From: FEN-1219 sp035644475
Lineage (GTDB): Bacteria > Pseudomonadota > Gammaproteobacteria > Steroidobacterales > Rariloculaceae
DNA: 26,454 nt
Direction: 5' to 3'
Assembly (NCBI GenBank): GCA_035644475.1
Contig: DASQOL010000102.1
Span: 1-26,454, forward strand
The notes under the pieces are model-generated. The model saw only the letters and a program-made list of their open reading frames with translations, searched no databases and had not been told where the DNA came from. The translations under genes and the position numbers were made by a program. This document shows positions 16,001 to 24,303 of the stretch, piece after piece (position 1 is the stretch's first letter; every line of letters starts with the position of its first letter).

Positions 16001-19000
16001 TGCGTGGCGGCCGCGGCCTGCATCGACTCGAGCTTGTTCGCGACGGCGTTCGGCGAACCGGTGTTCCGCGCCATGAGGTTGTACACCGACGGCACGATGA
16101 AGAGCGTGAAGAGGGTGGCCAAGCTCACGCCGGAGAAGATCACGACGCCGAGCGCCTGACGGCTCAGCGCGCCGGGCCCGTGCGCGATGATCAACGGCAC
16201 CGACCCCATGACCGCCGAGAACGCGGTCATGATGACCGGCCGTAGGCGGATGCGCGAAGCCTCGATGATGGCCTCTTGGAACGCCATACCCTTGTCGCGC
16301 ATCTGGTTGATGAACTCGACGATCAGCACGCCGTTCTTCGCGGCGATCCCGACCAGCATGATCAGGCCGATCTGGCTATAGATATTGAGCGTCTTGCCGC
16401 TGGCCCAGAGGCCGAGCAGACCTCCCGCGACCGCGAGCGGCACGGTGACCATGATCACGAGCGGATGCACGAAGCTCTCGAACTGCGCCGCGAGCACCAG
16501 GAACACCACGAACAGCGCGATGCCGAACGTGAAGTACAGCGCGCCGGACGCTTCTTTGTATTCCAGCGAGTCGCCGCGGTAGTCGAGCTGCGCCGTGCCG
16601 GGCAGCTCGGTATGGACGAGGTTCTCGATGTACGTGAGGGCTTCGCCGAGTGTGTAGTCGCCCACGAGATTCGCGCTGATCTGCACCGAGCGCATCCGAT
16701 TGTGGCGGTTCAGCTGGCTCGGCCCCGCCATGTCCTCGAGCTTCGTGAGGTTCGACAGCGGGATCAGGCCCTGGTTGCGCTCCGAGCGCACGAAGATGTT
16801 GCTCAGATCCGAGTACGTGGCGCGCTGGTCCTGTTTGGCCTGGAGCACCACGTCGTATTCCTCGCCGTCGACGACGTAGGTGGTGACCTGACGCTCGCTC
16901 ATCAACGTTTGCAGCGTGGAACCGATCGCGCGCGAGCTCACGCCGAGGCTCGCGGCGCGATCGCTGTCGACCCGCACGAGCACCTGCGGTTGCGTCTCGC
17001 GGAGGTCGGAGTCGATTCGCGTGAGGCCGGGGTTCTGCGACATGCGGTCGATGAGGAGGTCGCGCCAGTGCGCGAGCTCGTCGTAGTTCGGCCCGCCGAG
17101 CACGATTTGCACCGGAGACCCGCCGCCACCACCGCCGCCGCGGTTGTTGCCACCCATGAACGCCGTGATCCTGAGATCCGGAATCTCTTCCCAACCCTTG
17201 TTGAGGATCGCGAGCAAATCCGCCGTGCGGATCTTGCGCTCGCCCCACGGCACGAGCGTGACGTTGACGTTACCCGCATTGCCGCCGTTGAAGCCGGGGA
17301 TACTCACGACGCCGCGCTGCACCGTGCCGTCGTCGAAGTACGGCTGCAGCTGCGCCTCCACCTGCGCGGCGGATTGCATCAGCCGCTCGAAGCCGGTGCC
17401 TTCCGGGGCCTGGATCTGCGCGTTGAACTGGCCGCGATCCTCCTGCGGCGCGTACTCGCGCGGCAGGAGCTGGACGAGACCGTAGGCGCCCGCGGCGATC
17501 GCGAAGCATGCCGCCACCGACACCCACGACGCGCGCAGCGTGAAGCGCAGCAGGTGCTGATAACGGTCCGACAGCCACTCGAACCCCTTGTCGAGTGTGT
17601 GCGTGAGCTTGCTTTCCTTAACGCTCGAGCGGAGCAGCTTCGAGCACATCATCGGCGACAGCGACAGCGCGAGCACGGCCGAGAACGCGACGGCCGCCGC
17701 GATCGTGACCGCGAGCTCGGCGAACACACGGCCGATGCTGTCCTTCAAGAACGCGACCGGCGCAAACACCGAGACCAGCACCACCGTGGTCGCAATCACC
17801 GCGAAGGAGACTTGGCGCGTGCCGTTGTACGCCGCGAGCAGCGGCGTCTCGCCGGCCTCGATGCGCCGATGCGCGTTCTCGAGCACGACGATCGCGTCGT
17901 CGACCACGAGGCCGATCGAGAGCGCGAGGGCGAGCAGCGTGATGAGATTGATCGAATAGCCGAACAGCGCGATGACCGAGAACGTGGCCATCAGGCAGAT
18001 AGGAATCGTGACGAGCGGGATCAACGTGGCCCGGATCGAGCCCAGGAACACGAAGATCACCAAACCGACGAGCGCGGTGGTGATGCCGATCGTCCAGTAG
18101 ATCTCGTTGATCGCCGCGCGAATGTAGAGCGAGTCGTCGCCGCTCGTGATCAACGTCATGCCTTTCGGCAGGTTCTCGTTGACGCGCACGACCTCGGCCT
18201 TCACGGCGTCGAGCACCTCGACGGTGTTCGCGGTCGACTGCTTGATGATGCCGAAGCCGGTGGTGGTCTTGCCGTTGGTGCGGAACCAGCGCTGCTGCTC
18301 GCGCGACGCGATCTCGACCTTTGCGACCTCGCTGAGCCGCACGAGGTGGCCGTCCTTGCCCTGCGAGAGCACGAGGTCGCGGAAATCGTCGGCGGTCTGA
18401 TAAGCACGGCCGATGCGGACCTGGAAGTCGCGGTCCTTCGACTGCAGCCGGCCCGCGGGCAGCTCGATGTTCTCGCGCTGCAGCGCGGACTCGATGTCCG
18501 AGACCGTGAGATTGCGCGCCGTTAGCGCGGTGCGGTCGATCCACACGCGCATCGAGGGCCCGCCCGAGCCGAAGATGTTGATCTGCGATACGCCGGGGAT
18601 CGTGGCGAAGCGGTCGAGCAGGTACCGCTTCATGTAGTCGGTGAGGTCCATCATGTTCATGGCCTCGCCGGAGAGCGTGAGCCACATGATGGGTTGAGTG
18701 TCGGCGTCTGCCTTCTGGACGCTCACGTTGTCGACGTCCGCCGGCAGACGCCGGACGACGCGCGACACGCGGTCGCGCACGTCGTTGGCCGCCTCGTCGA
18801 GGCGGCGATTCAAATAGAACTCGACGGTGATCGACCCCTGGCCGTCGCGGCTCGAGGAGCGAATCGTCTTCACGCCTTCGATGCCCGAGAGCTCGGCCTC
18901 GAGCACCTGGGTGACGCGCGTCTCGACGATCTCCGCGTTCGCGCCCGGATAGCTCGCCTGCACCTGCACCGTCGGCGAGACTGTGTCGGGATTCTCGCGG

Positions 19001-19101
19001 ACCGTGAGGTCGCGGAACGACATTGCGCCGAGCGCGATGAGCATGAGGCTCAAGACGGTCGCGAAAACCGGGCGCTTGACTGAAGTATCAGACAGCCACA
19101 T
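15997..19101 (-). CDS. RND-family efflux transporter permease subunit
   Basis: The 1034-residue protein is an AcrB/MexB-type inner-membrane proton antiporter with a helix at the N-terminus (VKRPVFATVLSLMLIALGA), two large periplasmic loops and twelve predicted transmembrane helices. The proton-relay aspartates are present in GLVVDDAIVVLENAHRRI. The C-terminal half has VPLAVAGGLLGLW and GLIMLVGIAAKNGVLIVEF. A run of glycines (NNRGGGGGGGSPVQIVLGG, encoded near 17110-17150) sits in the second periplasmic loop. The adaptor gene ends 12 nt upstream, so the two form an operon, but no outer-membrane channel gene is present; a shared TolC would be needed. Substrates cannot be read from sequence. Confidence 0.93.
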   Translation of the reverse strand: MWLSDTSVKRPVFATVLSLMLIALGAMSFRDLTVRENPDTVSPTVQVQASYPGANAEIVETRVTQVLEAELSGIEGVKTIRSSSRDGQGSITVEFYLNRRLDEAANDVRDRVSRVVRRLPADVDNVSVQKADADTQPIMWLTLSGEAMNMMDLTDYMKRYLLDRFATIPGVSQINIFGSGGPSMRVWIDRTALTARNLTVSDIESALQRENIELPAGRLQSKDRDFQVRIGRAYQTADDFRDLVLSQGKDGHLVRLSEVAKVEIASREQQRWFRTNGKTTTGFGIIKQSTANTVEVLDAVKAEVVRVNENLPKGMTLITSGDDSLYIRAAINEIYWTIGITTALVGLVIFVFLGSIRATLIPLVTIPICLMATFSVIALFGYSINLITLLALALSIGLVVDDAIVVLENAHRRIEAGETPLLAAYNGTRQVSFAVIATTVVLVSVFAPVAFLKDSIGRVFAELAVTIAAAVAFSAVLALSLSPMMCSKLLRSSVKESKLTHTLDKGFEWLSDRYQHLLRFTLRASWVSVAACFAIAAGAYGLVQLLPREYAPQEDRGQFNAQIQAPEGTGFERLMQSAAQVEAQLQPYFDDGTVQRGVVSIPGFNGGNAGNVNVTLVPWGERKIRTADLLAILNKGWEEIPDLRITAFMGGNNRGGGGGGGSPVQIVLGGPNYDELAHWRDLLIDRMSQNPGLTRIDSDLRETQPQVLVRVDSDRAASLGVSSRAIGSTLQTLMSERQVTTYVVDGEEYDVVLQAKQDQRATYSDLSNIFVRSERNQGLIPLSNLTKLEDMAGPSQLNRHNRMRSVQISANLVGDYTLGEALTYIENLVHTELPGTAQLDYRGDSLEYKEASGALYFTFGIALFVVFLVLAAQFESFVHPLVIMVTVPLAVAGGLLGLWASGKTLNIYSQIGLIMLVGIAAKNGVLIVEFINQMRDKGMAFQEAIIEASRIRLRPVIMTAFSAVMGSVPLIIAHGPGALSRQALGVVIFSGVSLATLFTLFIVPSVYNLMARNTGSPNAVANKLESMQAAAATH

Positions 19102-19113
19102 CGGGCGCTACCG

Positions 19114-20304
19114 TCAGCTGCGCGTGCGCGGCTTGAGGTGCTCGGCCGAGTCGGACCGGTCGCTGACCGCGGTCTCGGCGTCGTTGGTGCGGAACTTCGC
19201 ACCCTCGCGAAGCTTGACGATGCCTTCGGTGACGATGATGTCGCCTTCCTTGAGCCCGCCTAGTACCTCGACGATTCCGAAGCGGCGGCCGCCGACCTCG
19301 ATCAGCGTCTGATGCGCGGTCTGATCGGAGGCGGTGTACACATACGCGCGGTTCTGCACCTGGAACACGGCGCCCTCGGGCACGACGAGCGCGAGATGCT
19401 CGGCCGTGACCACCTGCACCGTGAGCAACATACCCGGCCGCAGCGCGTGATCGGCGTTCAGCACGTGTGCACGGACGGTGACCGAACGCGTCACCGGGTC
19501 TACGCGCGAGCCCACCGTTTTCACGATGCCTTCGAACTTGCGATCGGGATAGCTCACGCTCTCGGCGATCACCTTCGCGCCGATGTTCATCGTGCCGAGG
19601 AACGTTTCCGGCACGGTGAAGTCGAGCTTGATCGTGGAGATGTCGTCGATCGACGTGATCGGCGTGTTGGCGCTCACGAGCGTGCCCGGGCTCACTTGGC
19701 GGAAGCCGAGCATGCCGCTGAACGGCGCCGTGATGACGCGATCCTTCAAGCGGGCGACGACCGTGTTGAGCCGCGCTTGCTGCGCCGCCTGGCGCGACCT
19801 CGCAAGGTCGAAATCGGACGCGGAGCCTAAGCCTCTGTCGTGAATGTCTTGCTGACGACGCAGCTGGTTCTCGGCGTCGTCGAGGTTCGCGCGCGCTTCG
19901 GCGAGCGACGCCTCTTCTTCTTGATTCGTGAGCTCGACCAGCACCGCGCCCGCTTGGATGAAATCGCCGTCGTTGAAGTTTACGCGCCGCACCGTGTCGG
20001 TGACCTTGGCGGTGATCGTGACGGACTCGTTCGCTTGCGCGGTGCCGAGCGCTTCGATGACGTCGTAGATGGGCTGGCGCTTCACCGCGGCGACCACGAC
20101 GAGCGGTAGCTGGGTCTGACCGAAACCGCCCGCGCCCGCGGGGCCGCCGCCGCCCGGGCGTCCGCCGGGGCCGCCCGGCTGTCCGGGGAAGCCGACGGGA
20201 CGTCCCGACGAGGCCATCGCAGGCGCGCCATCGTCGCGCATGAAGTACCAAACAGCGCCGCCGCCGAGCGCAAAAGCAAGGACGATGAGCACCGCGTTCT
20301 TCAT
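19114..20304 (-). CDS. RND efflux periplasmic adaptor (membrane fusion protein)
   Basis: The 396-residue adaptor connects the permease to an outer-membrane channel. It has an N-terminal membrane anchor or uncleaved signal (MKNAVLIVLAFALGGGAVWY), a proline/glycine-rich linker (residues about 36-65), a lipoyl/barrel-sandwich domain (ESVTITAKVTDTVRRVNFND), a coiled-coil hairpin (EEEASLAEARANLDDAENQL and onward), and beta-barrel and membrane-proximal domains (TAPFSGMLGFRQVSPG, VPEGAVFQVQNRAYVY). The permease starts 12 nt downstream. The collagen-like Gly/Pro linker is unusually rich compared with MexA or AcrA. No cysteine lipobox is seen. Confidence 0.92.
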   Translation of the reverse strand: MKNAVLIVLAFALGGGAVWYFMRDDGAPAMASSGRPVGFPGQPGGPGGRPGGGGPAGAGGFGQTQLPLVVVAAVKRQPIYDVIEALGTAQANESVTITAKVTDTVRRVNFNDGDFIQAGAVLVELTNQEEEASLAEARANLDDAENQLRRQQDIHDRGLGSASDFDLARSRQAAQQARLNTVVARLKDRVITAPFSGMLGFRQVSPGTLVSANTPITSIDDISTIKLDFTVPETFLGTMNIGAKVIAESVSYPDRKFEGIVKTVGSRVDPVTRSVTVRAHVLNADHALRPGMLLTVQVVTAEHLALVVPEGAVFQVQNRAYVYTASDQTAHQTLIEVGGRRFGIVEVLGGLKEGDIIVTEGIVKLREGAKFRTNDAETAVSDRSDSAEHLKPRTRS

Positions 20305-20516
20305 GAGTGTCCCTAGAATCCCTCGAGTCCCGGAGGTTGTGAGCTCAGCTTCCCCTGCCGAGCATTTTTCGCAGTCGGGCGAGGCGCGCGACGACGGGGT
20401 CAGTATGCCATAGCGTTCCGCGGCTAACCCGCGGCGCCGTTATACTTTTCGTCTGTTTTTTTCTTAAGGTATGCACGGTCGCGCGCCGTTATGCCGGCGC
20501 GCGCCGCCGCACTCGC
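20305..20516. promoter_or_regulatory. Divergent promoter region with 5' hairpin
   Basis: The gap separates the divergent RND operon and hydroxyacid dehydrogenase. It holds a CCGCGG-loop-CCGCGG hairpin (20418-20434), a TATACT box (20441-20446) that could serve as a -10 for the plus-strand gene, a T-run, and a perfect 9-bp stem (20480-20488 with 20495-20503) ending 13 nt before ATG 20517. No -35 consensus is clear. Confidence 0.4.
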
Positions 20517-21485
20517 ATGACTCCGAAACGCGTGGCAGTTCCTGCAATTTCTTTCGCCCAGCACCCCGGGCTCGTGAAGCTTTTGCTCGAGCGCTACCCG
20601 GGCGCGAAGGTGAACGTCGAAGGCGTTCCGTACTATCGCAGCGAGCAAGAGACGATCGACTATTTGCGCGGCCACGACGCCGCGATCGTCTCGTTCGAGC
20701 CGATCAACGAGCGCACGCTCGGCGCGCTGCCCGAGCTCAAGGTGATCTCGAAGCTCGGCGTGGGTCTCGACAAGATCGATCCCGCGGCGCTGCGCGCGCA
20801 TGGCGTGCGGCTCGGCTGGACTCCAGGCGTCAACAAGCGCTCGGTGGCCGAGCTCACGTTGTGCCTCGCGATCGCCGCGCTGCGTCACGTCGTCGACTTG
20901 AATGCCGCGATGCGCCGCGCGGAGCGGCCGTTGCAGCGCATGGGCCGGCACCTGAGCGGCCGCGTCGTCGGCGTTCACGGCTGCGGCGAGATCGGCAAGG
21001 AATTCGTGAGGCTGCTTCAACCGTTCGAATGCACCGTGCTCGCGTGCGACACCAAGGACTACTCCGAATTCTACGCGCGCTACGGGGTGACGCCCGTGAG
21101 CTTCGACGAGCTGCTCGCGCGCTCGGAGGTGCTCTCGATCCACCTCACGGTGACGAAGCTCACGCGCGGCCTCTACGACGCCGCGACGCTCGACAAGCTG
21201 CGGCCCGACTGCGTGCTCATCAACACGGCGCGCGGTCGAATCGTCGACGAGACGGCGCTCAAGGAGCGATTGAAGGCGCGGCGGATCGCGGCCGCGGCCG
21301 TCGACGCGTTCGCCGTGGAGCCGCCCACCGACGACGAGCTGCTCAGCCTGCCCAACTTCATCGCGACGCCGCACCTCGGCGCGAGCGCGGAGGAAGCACG
21401 CTGGCGCATGGGAGAAACCGCGATCGACGGCCTCGTCGACAACTTCCTGCCGGAGCCCGGGATCTACCCGTTCGAGGACCGCTGA
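20517..21485 (+). CDS. NAD-dependent D-2-hydroxyacid dehydrogenase (phosphoglycerate dehydrogenase-like)
   Basis: The 322-residue protein has both domains of the D-2-hydroxyacid dehydrogenase family. The Rossmann motif is VGVHGCGEIG (G155, G157, G160) with acidic D178 (LACDTK) at the end of the second strand, indicating NAD preference. Catalytic R239 (INTARGRIVDE), E268 (FAVEPPTDD) and H286 (ATPHLGAS) are present. There is no C-terminal ACT regulatory domain, so it is the short type; the substrate may be 3-phosphoglycerate or another hydroxyacid. It is divergent from the RND operon. No Shine-Dalgarno site precedes the ATG, and a GC-rich hairpin lies just upstream. The serine-pathway role is not proven. 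Confidence 0.87.
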   Translation: MTPKRVAVPAISFAQHPGLVKLLLERYPGAKVNVEGVPYYRSEQETIDYLRGHDAAIVSFEPINERTLGALPELKVISKLGVGLDKIDPAALRAHGVRLGWTPGVNKRSVAELTLCLAIAALRHVVDLNAAMRRAERPLQRMGRHLSGRVVGVHGCGEIGKEFVRLLQPFECTVLACDTKDYSEFYARYGVTPVSFDELLARSEVLSIHLTVTKLTRGLYDAATLDKLRPDCVLINTARGRIVDETALKERLKARRIAAAAVDAFAVEPPTDDELLSLPNFIATPHLGASAEEARWRMGETAIDGLVDNFLPEPGIYPFEDR

Positions 21486-21545
21486 CCCGTCGATCCGCGG
21501 GGCTTCCCCTCGCGCGCCACCGCGCGCAACGCTACCATTGGCCAC

Positions 21546-22472
21546 GTGAGTGCCCAATCAGCGCCGAAAGTACCCGGGATCGACGCGATGGTTTCGATCA
21601 CCGCGCACATCCCGGAAGACGCAATGAGTGCCGGCCTGCTGGGAACGGAGCGCCCCGGTCACGGCGTGCGGATCCGCGACGACGGGCTCATCGCCACGAT
21701 CGGTCACGTGGTCCACGAGGCCGAGCAGGTGTGGGTGGGCTCGCGCTCCACCGTGGTGCCCGGTGTGGTCGTCGGCTACGACTTCGACAGCGGCTTCGCG
21801 CTCGTGAGACCTACGCTACCGTTGCACGGCCCGGTCATGGAGATCGGCACGGCGGACGCGCTCTCGGTCGGCGACTCGGTGACGGTGATGGGCAGCGGCG
21901 GCCCCGAACGCACCATCGAAAGCTACGTCGTGGCGAAACAGGAGTTCGCGGGCCGCTGGGAATACCTGCTCGAGCAAGCGGTGTTCACCTCGCCGGCGCA
22001 CGAGAGCTGGTCGGGCGCCGCGCTCATCGACAGCGACGGACGGCTCTGCGGCTTGGGCTCGCTGGTGATCCAGGGCTTCGAGGTGAAGGGTACGGCGACG
22101 GACGTGAACATGTTCGTGCCGATCGACCTGCTCATGCCGATCGTCGACCAGTTGTGCGAGCACGGCCGCCGCCTCACGCCGCCCCGTCCGTGGCTCGGCA
22201 TGCTCGTGCACGACGACCACCGTGACCTCACCGTCATGGGCGTCTATCGCAACTGCCCGGCCGACAAAGCGGGCTTGCGCCCCGGCGACGTGATCATCGG
22301 CGTCGACGACGAGCCCGTCGCCGGCCTAGCCAACATGTTCCGTAGAGTCTGGAGCCTCGGCGCCGCGGGCGTCGAAGTACCTCTCAACGTGTTGCGCAAC
22401 GCCGAGCGAATGGAGTTCACGGTGCAGTCGGGCGACCGCGCCGGCTTTCAACGCAAAGGCACGCTCCAATAA
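21546..22472 (+). CDS. S1C (HtrA/DegP)-like protein with PDZ domain and degenerate triad
   Basis: The 308-residue protein has a trypsin-like domain (about 25-200) and a C-terminal PDZ domain (about 215-300; PRPWLGMLVHD, NCPADKAGLRPGDVIIGVDD). His54 (TIGHVVHEA) and Ser156 (SWSGAAL) align with the HtrA catalytic His and Ser, but the position of the catalytic Asp is Gly83 (DFDSGFALV against the usual D-x-x-S/T-D-I-A-L). Proteolysis is therefore doubtful; a scaffold or chaperone role is possible. No signal peptide is seen, unlike periplasmic DegP. Start is GTG 21546. It follows the dehydrogenase gene by 60 nt. Similar divergent S1C proteins exist in other proteobacteria. Confidence 0.82.
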   Translation: MSAQSAPKVPGIDAMVSITAHIPEDAMSAGLLGTERPGHGVRIRDDGLIATIGHVVHEAEQVWVGSRSTVVPGVVVGYDFDSGFALVRPTLPLHGPVMEIGTADALSVGDSVTVMGSGGPERTIESYVVAKQEFAGRWEYLLEQAVFTSPAHESWSGAALIDSDGRLCGLGSLVIQGFEVKGTATDVNMFVPIDLLMPIVDQLCEHGRRLTPPRPWLGMLVHDDHRDLTVMGVYRNCPADKAGLRPGDVIIGVDDEPVAGLANMFRRVWSLGAAGVEVPLNVLRNAERMEFTVQSGDRAGFQRKGTLQ

Positions 22473-22477
22473 CGCAC

Positions 22478-22498
22478 GCGCCGCGGGAAACGCGGCGC
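22478..22498. terminator. Hairpin after the HtrA-like gene
   Basis: A perfect 8-bp stem (GCGCCGCG with CGCGGCGC, loop GGAAA) begins 6 nt after the TAA at 22472. It lacks a T-run, so it is only terminator-like. A second 7-bp hairpin (22529-22545) lies just past the convergent cytochrome gene. Confidence 0.45.
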
Positions 22499-22551
22499 AC
22501 GTCTGTAGCACGATCTCTAGATGCTGATCCGTCGCACTGCGACGGCGAGCG

Positions 22552-23040
22552 TTACTGGTCCTTGTGCCGATACGTCCGGTGGCAGCCGCCGCACGTATCG
22601 CGCACGGCCCGGACCATTCCCTTCGCGCCTTCGACACCGCCTTGGGCGGCCGCATCCGCGAGCCCCTGAGCAGCGTCCTGGAACGCCTTCGCCTTTGCTT
22701 GGAAGTCGCTCGCGTTGGTCCAGATCTCAGGCAGCGCGATGCTGCCCTTCACGATGCTGTTCGGGATGAACCCTTCGGGAAGCATGCCGGCGAACGCCGC
22801 GAGGTCGCGCGCGTCCTTCGTGAACTGCTCGTTGTTCGCCGGGATTTCGCCCGCGGCCATGCCGCCGATCCGCGCCATCTTGAACGAGATCCCGTTCATC
22901 ACGCCGTCGCGGTAACGGAACGCCGCCGCCTCGGGCGAGTCGTCCTCGGTCGCGGCACCGCCACCACCTCCGCACGACGCAACGAACAGCGGGAGCAGCA
23001 ACGCACCGAGCAACGCGAGCTTGTGGGAGCGGGTGTTCAT
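22552..23040 (-). CDS. Cytochrome c'/c556-type lipoprotein
   Basis: The 162-residue protein is a cytochrome c of the four-helix c'/c556 family, with the haem motif CGGCH (C150, C153, H154) near the C-terminus, as usual for this fold. The N-terminus is a lipoprotein signal (MNTRSHKLALLGALLLPLF then VASC) with the lipid-bearing C23 followed by a glycine run, so it is probably membrane-anchored in the periplasm. A methionine near residue 48 or 55 could be a sixth ligand as in c556. AGAAGG lies 8 nt before ATG 23040. It follows the redox cluster on the same strand but after a palindromic repeat, so it may be separately transcribed. Role inferred: electron carrier for the upstream oxidoreductase. 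Confidence 0.88.
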   Translation of the reverse strand: MNTRSHKLALLGALLLPLFVASCGGGGGAATEDDSPEAAAFRYRDGVMNGISFKMARIGGMAAGEIPANNEQFTKDARDLAAFAGMLPEGFIPNSIVKGSIALPEIWTNASDFQAKAKAFQDAAQGLADAAAQGGVEGAKGMVRAVRDTCGGCHRTYRHKDQ

Positions 23041-23111
23041 CGTGTCGACCTTCTCTTATGCCGTCGGGGAATCCCGGGCAGCATAGCCAATCCGCGCGCG
23101 GCGTCGCAAGG

Positions 23112-23205
23112 AAAAAATAGGGACATGTTGGATTTTTCGCGGTCGCGCGGCGCGCAACTTGCGCCGGTGTCGATCGGCGAAAAATCCAACATGTCCCTAT
23201 TTTTT
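23112..23205. repeat. Palindromic repeat copy 2 (perfect 29-bp inverted arms)
   Basis: The arms at 23112-23140 and 23177-23205 are exact reverse complements, with a 36-nt loop starting GGTCGCGCGG. The outer half (AAAAATAGGGACATG) is identical to copy 1; the inner part differs (TTGGA in place of TTTGA). The right arm supplies the TAG stop of the 143-residue gene at 23197. With paired A- and T-runs at the edges it may act as a terminator between that gene and the cytochrome c' gene. Confidence 0.85.
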
Positions 23206-23628
23206 GGGGGGCTTGAGGGCTTCGTCGACGATGAAGAGGTCGGTCAGCAGCGCGCGTAGGTGGATCGATGCGTTCAGGTTGTCGACGAGCTGCGAGCTCA
23301 CGTCGGCCCGCGCGAGCACCAGGCGCACGGCGGCCTGCGCGATGCGCGCGTCGGTTTCGACAGCGGCGAAGAACGCGCCGCTCGATTGCGCGAGCTTCGG
23401 ATCGAGGGACGCGGCGCACGCCGTGACGACCGCGCCGAGGCCGTCGAGCGCCGTGGCCATGCGCTCCAGATATTCACGCACGTTGCGGCCGGAGCCCGCG
23501 CCCTTGTCCGTCTCGCGGCCCTGCGCCGCGTACGCGAGCATGAACTCGTAGCCGGACTCGATCGCCTCGATGCGCTGCTCGAGATCGGCGCGTGGGTCTG
23601 TCGTCTTGGGGTCTGTCGTCTGCGTCAT
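23197..23628 (-). CDS. Uncharacterised 143-aa protein of the redox cluster
   Basis: The protein begins MTQTTDPKTTDPRADLEQRI and appears all-helical: a charged N-terminal helix (EQRIEAIESGYEFMLAYAAQ), REYLERMATALDGLG, and a hydrophobic C-terminal half (LVDNLNASIHLRALLTDLFI). There is no signal peptide, cysteine motif or clear membrane helix. Its ATG overlaps the stop of the cytochrome b gene by 4 bp (ATGA), so it is made with it and may be a chaperone, assembly factor or peripheral subunit. The terminal KK-stop (AAA AAA TAG) lies inside a palindromic repeat. No family recognised. Confidence 0.75.
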   Translation of the reverse strand: MTQTTDPKTTDPRADLEQRIEAIESGYEFMLAYAAQGRETDKGAGSGRNVREYLERMATALDGLGAVVTACAASLDPKLAQSSGAFFAAVETDARIAQAAVRLVLARADVSSQLVDNLNASIHLRALLTDLFIVDEALKPPKK

Positions 23629-24290
23629 CTATCTACCTGCCACCTCGTCGGGTCGTGATGCTCCTCGTACTCGCGGCGCGTGATCCAGCCGCGGAGCATC
23701 GCGCGCGTGAACAGGAGCTTCTCGGGCCGCAGCGCGAAGTAGACGTGCGTCATCACCATCGTGACCAACAGCAGCGCCGAGAGATCGTGCAGCACGTAGA
23801 CGACGCCCCAACTCGCCCCCGAAAGCAGGTACGCGTTCGGCCGCCACCACGGCGTCTCGACGTGCGCCAGCATGAAGCCACCCGTGACGATCGCCACGAG
23901 CACGACGAGCGTGAAGAAGAGGTGCACGAGCTTCTGCGCGAATGAATACTTGCCGGGCTTCGGAGGCCTGCCCGAGCGGCGCAGCGTTGCGCTCAGAATC
24001 GCGGCTGCCTCGCGAACGTCCGCGGCGCCGAACCAGACCGTGCCGATGCGCTGCCAAAACAACCCGCGCACGATGTGAAACAGCACCGCGATCGTCAGCA
24101 CGACGCCCGTGATCCAGTGAATGTTCACCCAGTCGAACTTGACGCCCAAGATCGGTAGGAACGCGGTCGCGAGCAACGTGAGCACGCAGGCGGCCGTGAC
24201 CCAATGAAACACGCGATCCACGAGCGCGTGGCGCACGACGCGGAAGGCGGTGGGTGCGCCGGGCGGCCCGGCTCGATTGGATTCGGTCAC
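23625..24290 (-). CDS. Membrane cytochrome b (cytochrome b561 / formate dehydrogenase gamma-like)
   Basis: The 221-residue protein has four predicted transmembrane helices (about 30-50, 58-78, 120-142 and 164-186) and membrane-placed histidines that could bind two b haems: H29 (DRVFHW), H58 (NIHWITG), H72 (VLFHIVRG), H123 (LVHLFFT), H168 (VLHDLSA) and H182 (MTHVYFAL). This is the layout of di-haem cytochromes b that receive electrons from periplasmic dehydrogenases and reduce quinone. It begins with GTG 24290, 13 nt after a 50-residue membrane protein, and overlaps the following gene by 4 bp. It is the likely membrane exit for electrons from the FeS/flavin subunits upstream. Confidence 0.88.
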   Translation of the reverse strand: MTESNRAGPPGAPTAFRVVRHALVDRVFHWVTAACVLTLLATAFLPILGVKFDWVNIHWITGVVLTIAVLFHIVRGLFWQRIGTVWFGAADVREAAAILSATLRRSGRPPKPGKYSFAQKLVHLFFTLVVLVAIVTGGFMLAHVETPWWRPNAYLLSGASWGVVYVLHDLSALLLVTMVMTHVYFALRPEKLLFTRAMLRGWITRREYEEHHDPTRWQVDR

Positions 24291-24303
24291 GTGGTGCGCA
24301 AGT

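Noticed and set aside
16276..18525. A 749-codon open frame on the plus strand
   Set aside because: It is antisense to the RND permease, is made of Arg/His/Asp/Glu-rich low-complexity sequence, and has no supporting motif.
22564..23259. Plus-strand 231-codon frame over the cytochrome c' gene
   Set aside because: It is antisense to a gene with an unambiguous lipobox and CxxCH motif, and it runs through the repeat.
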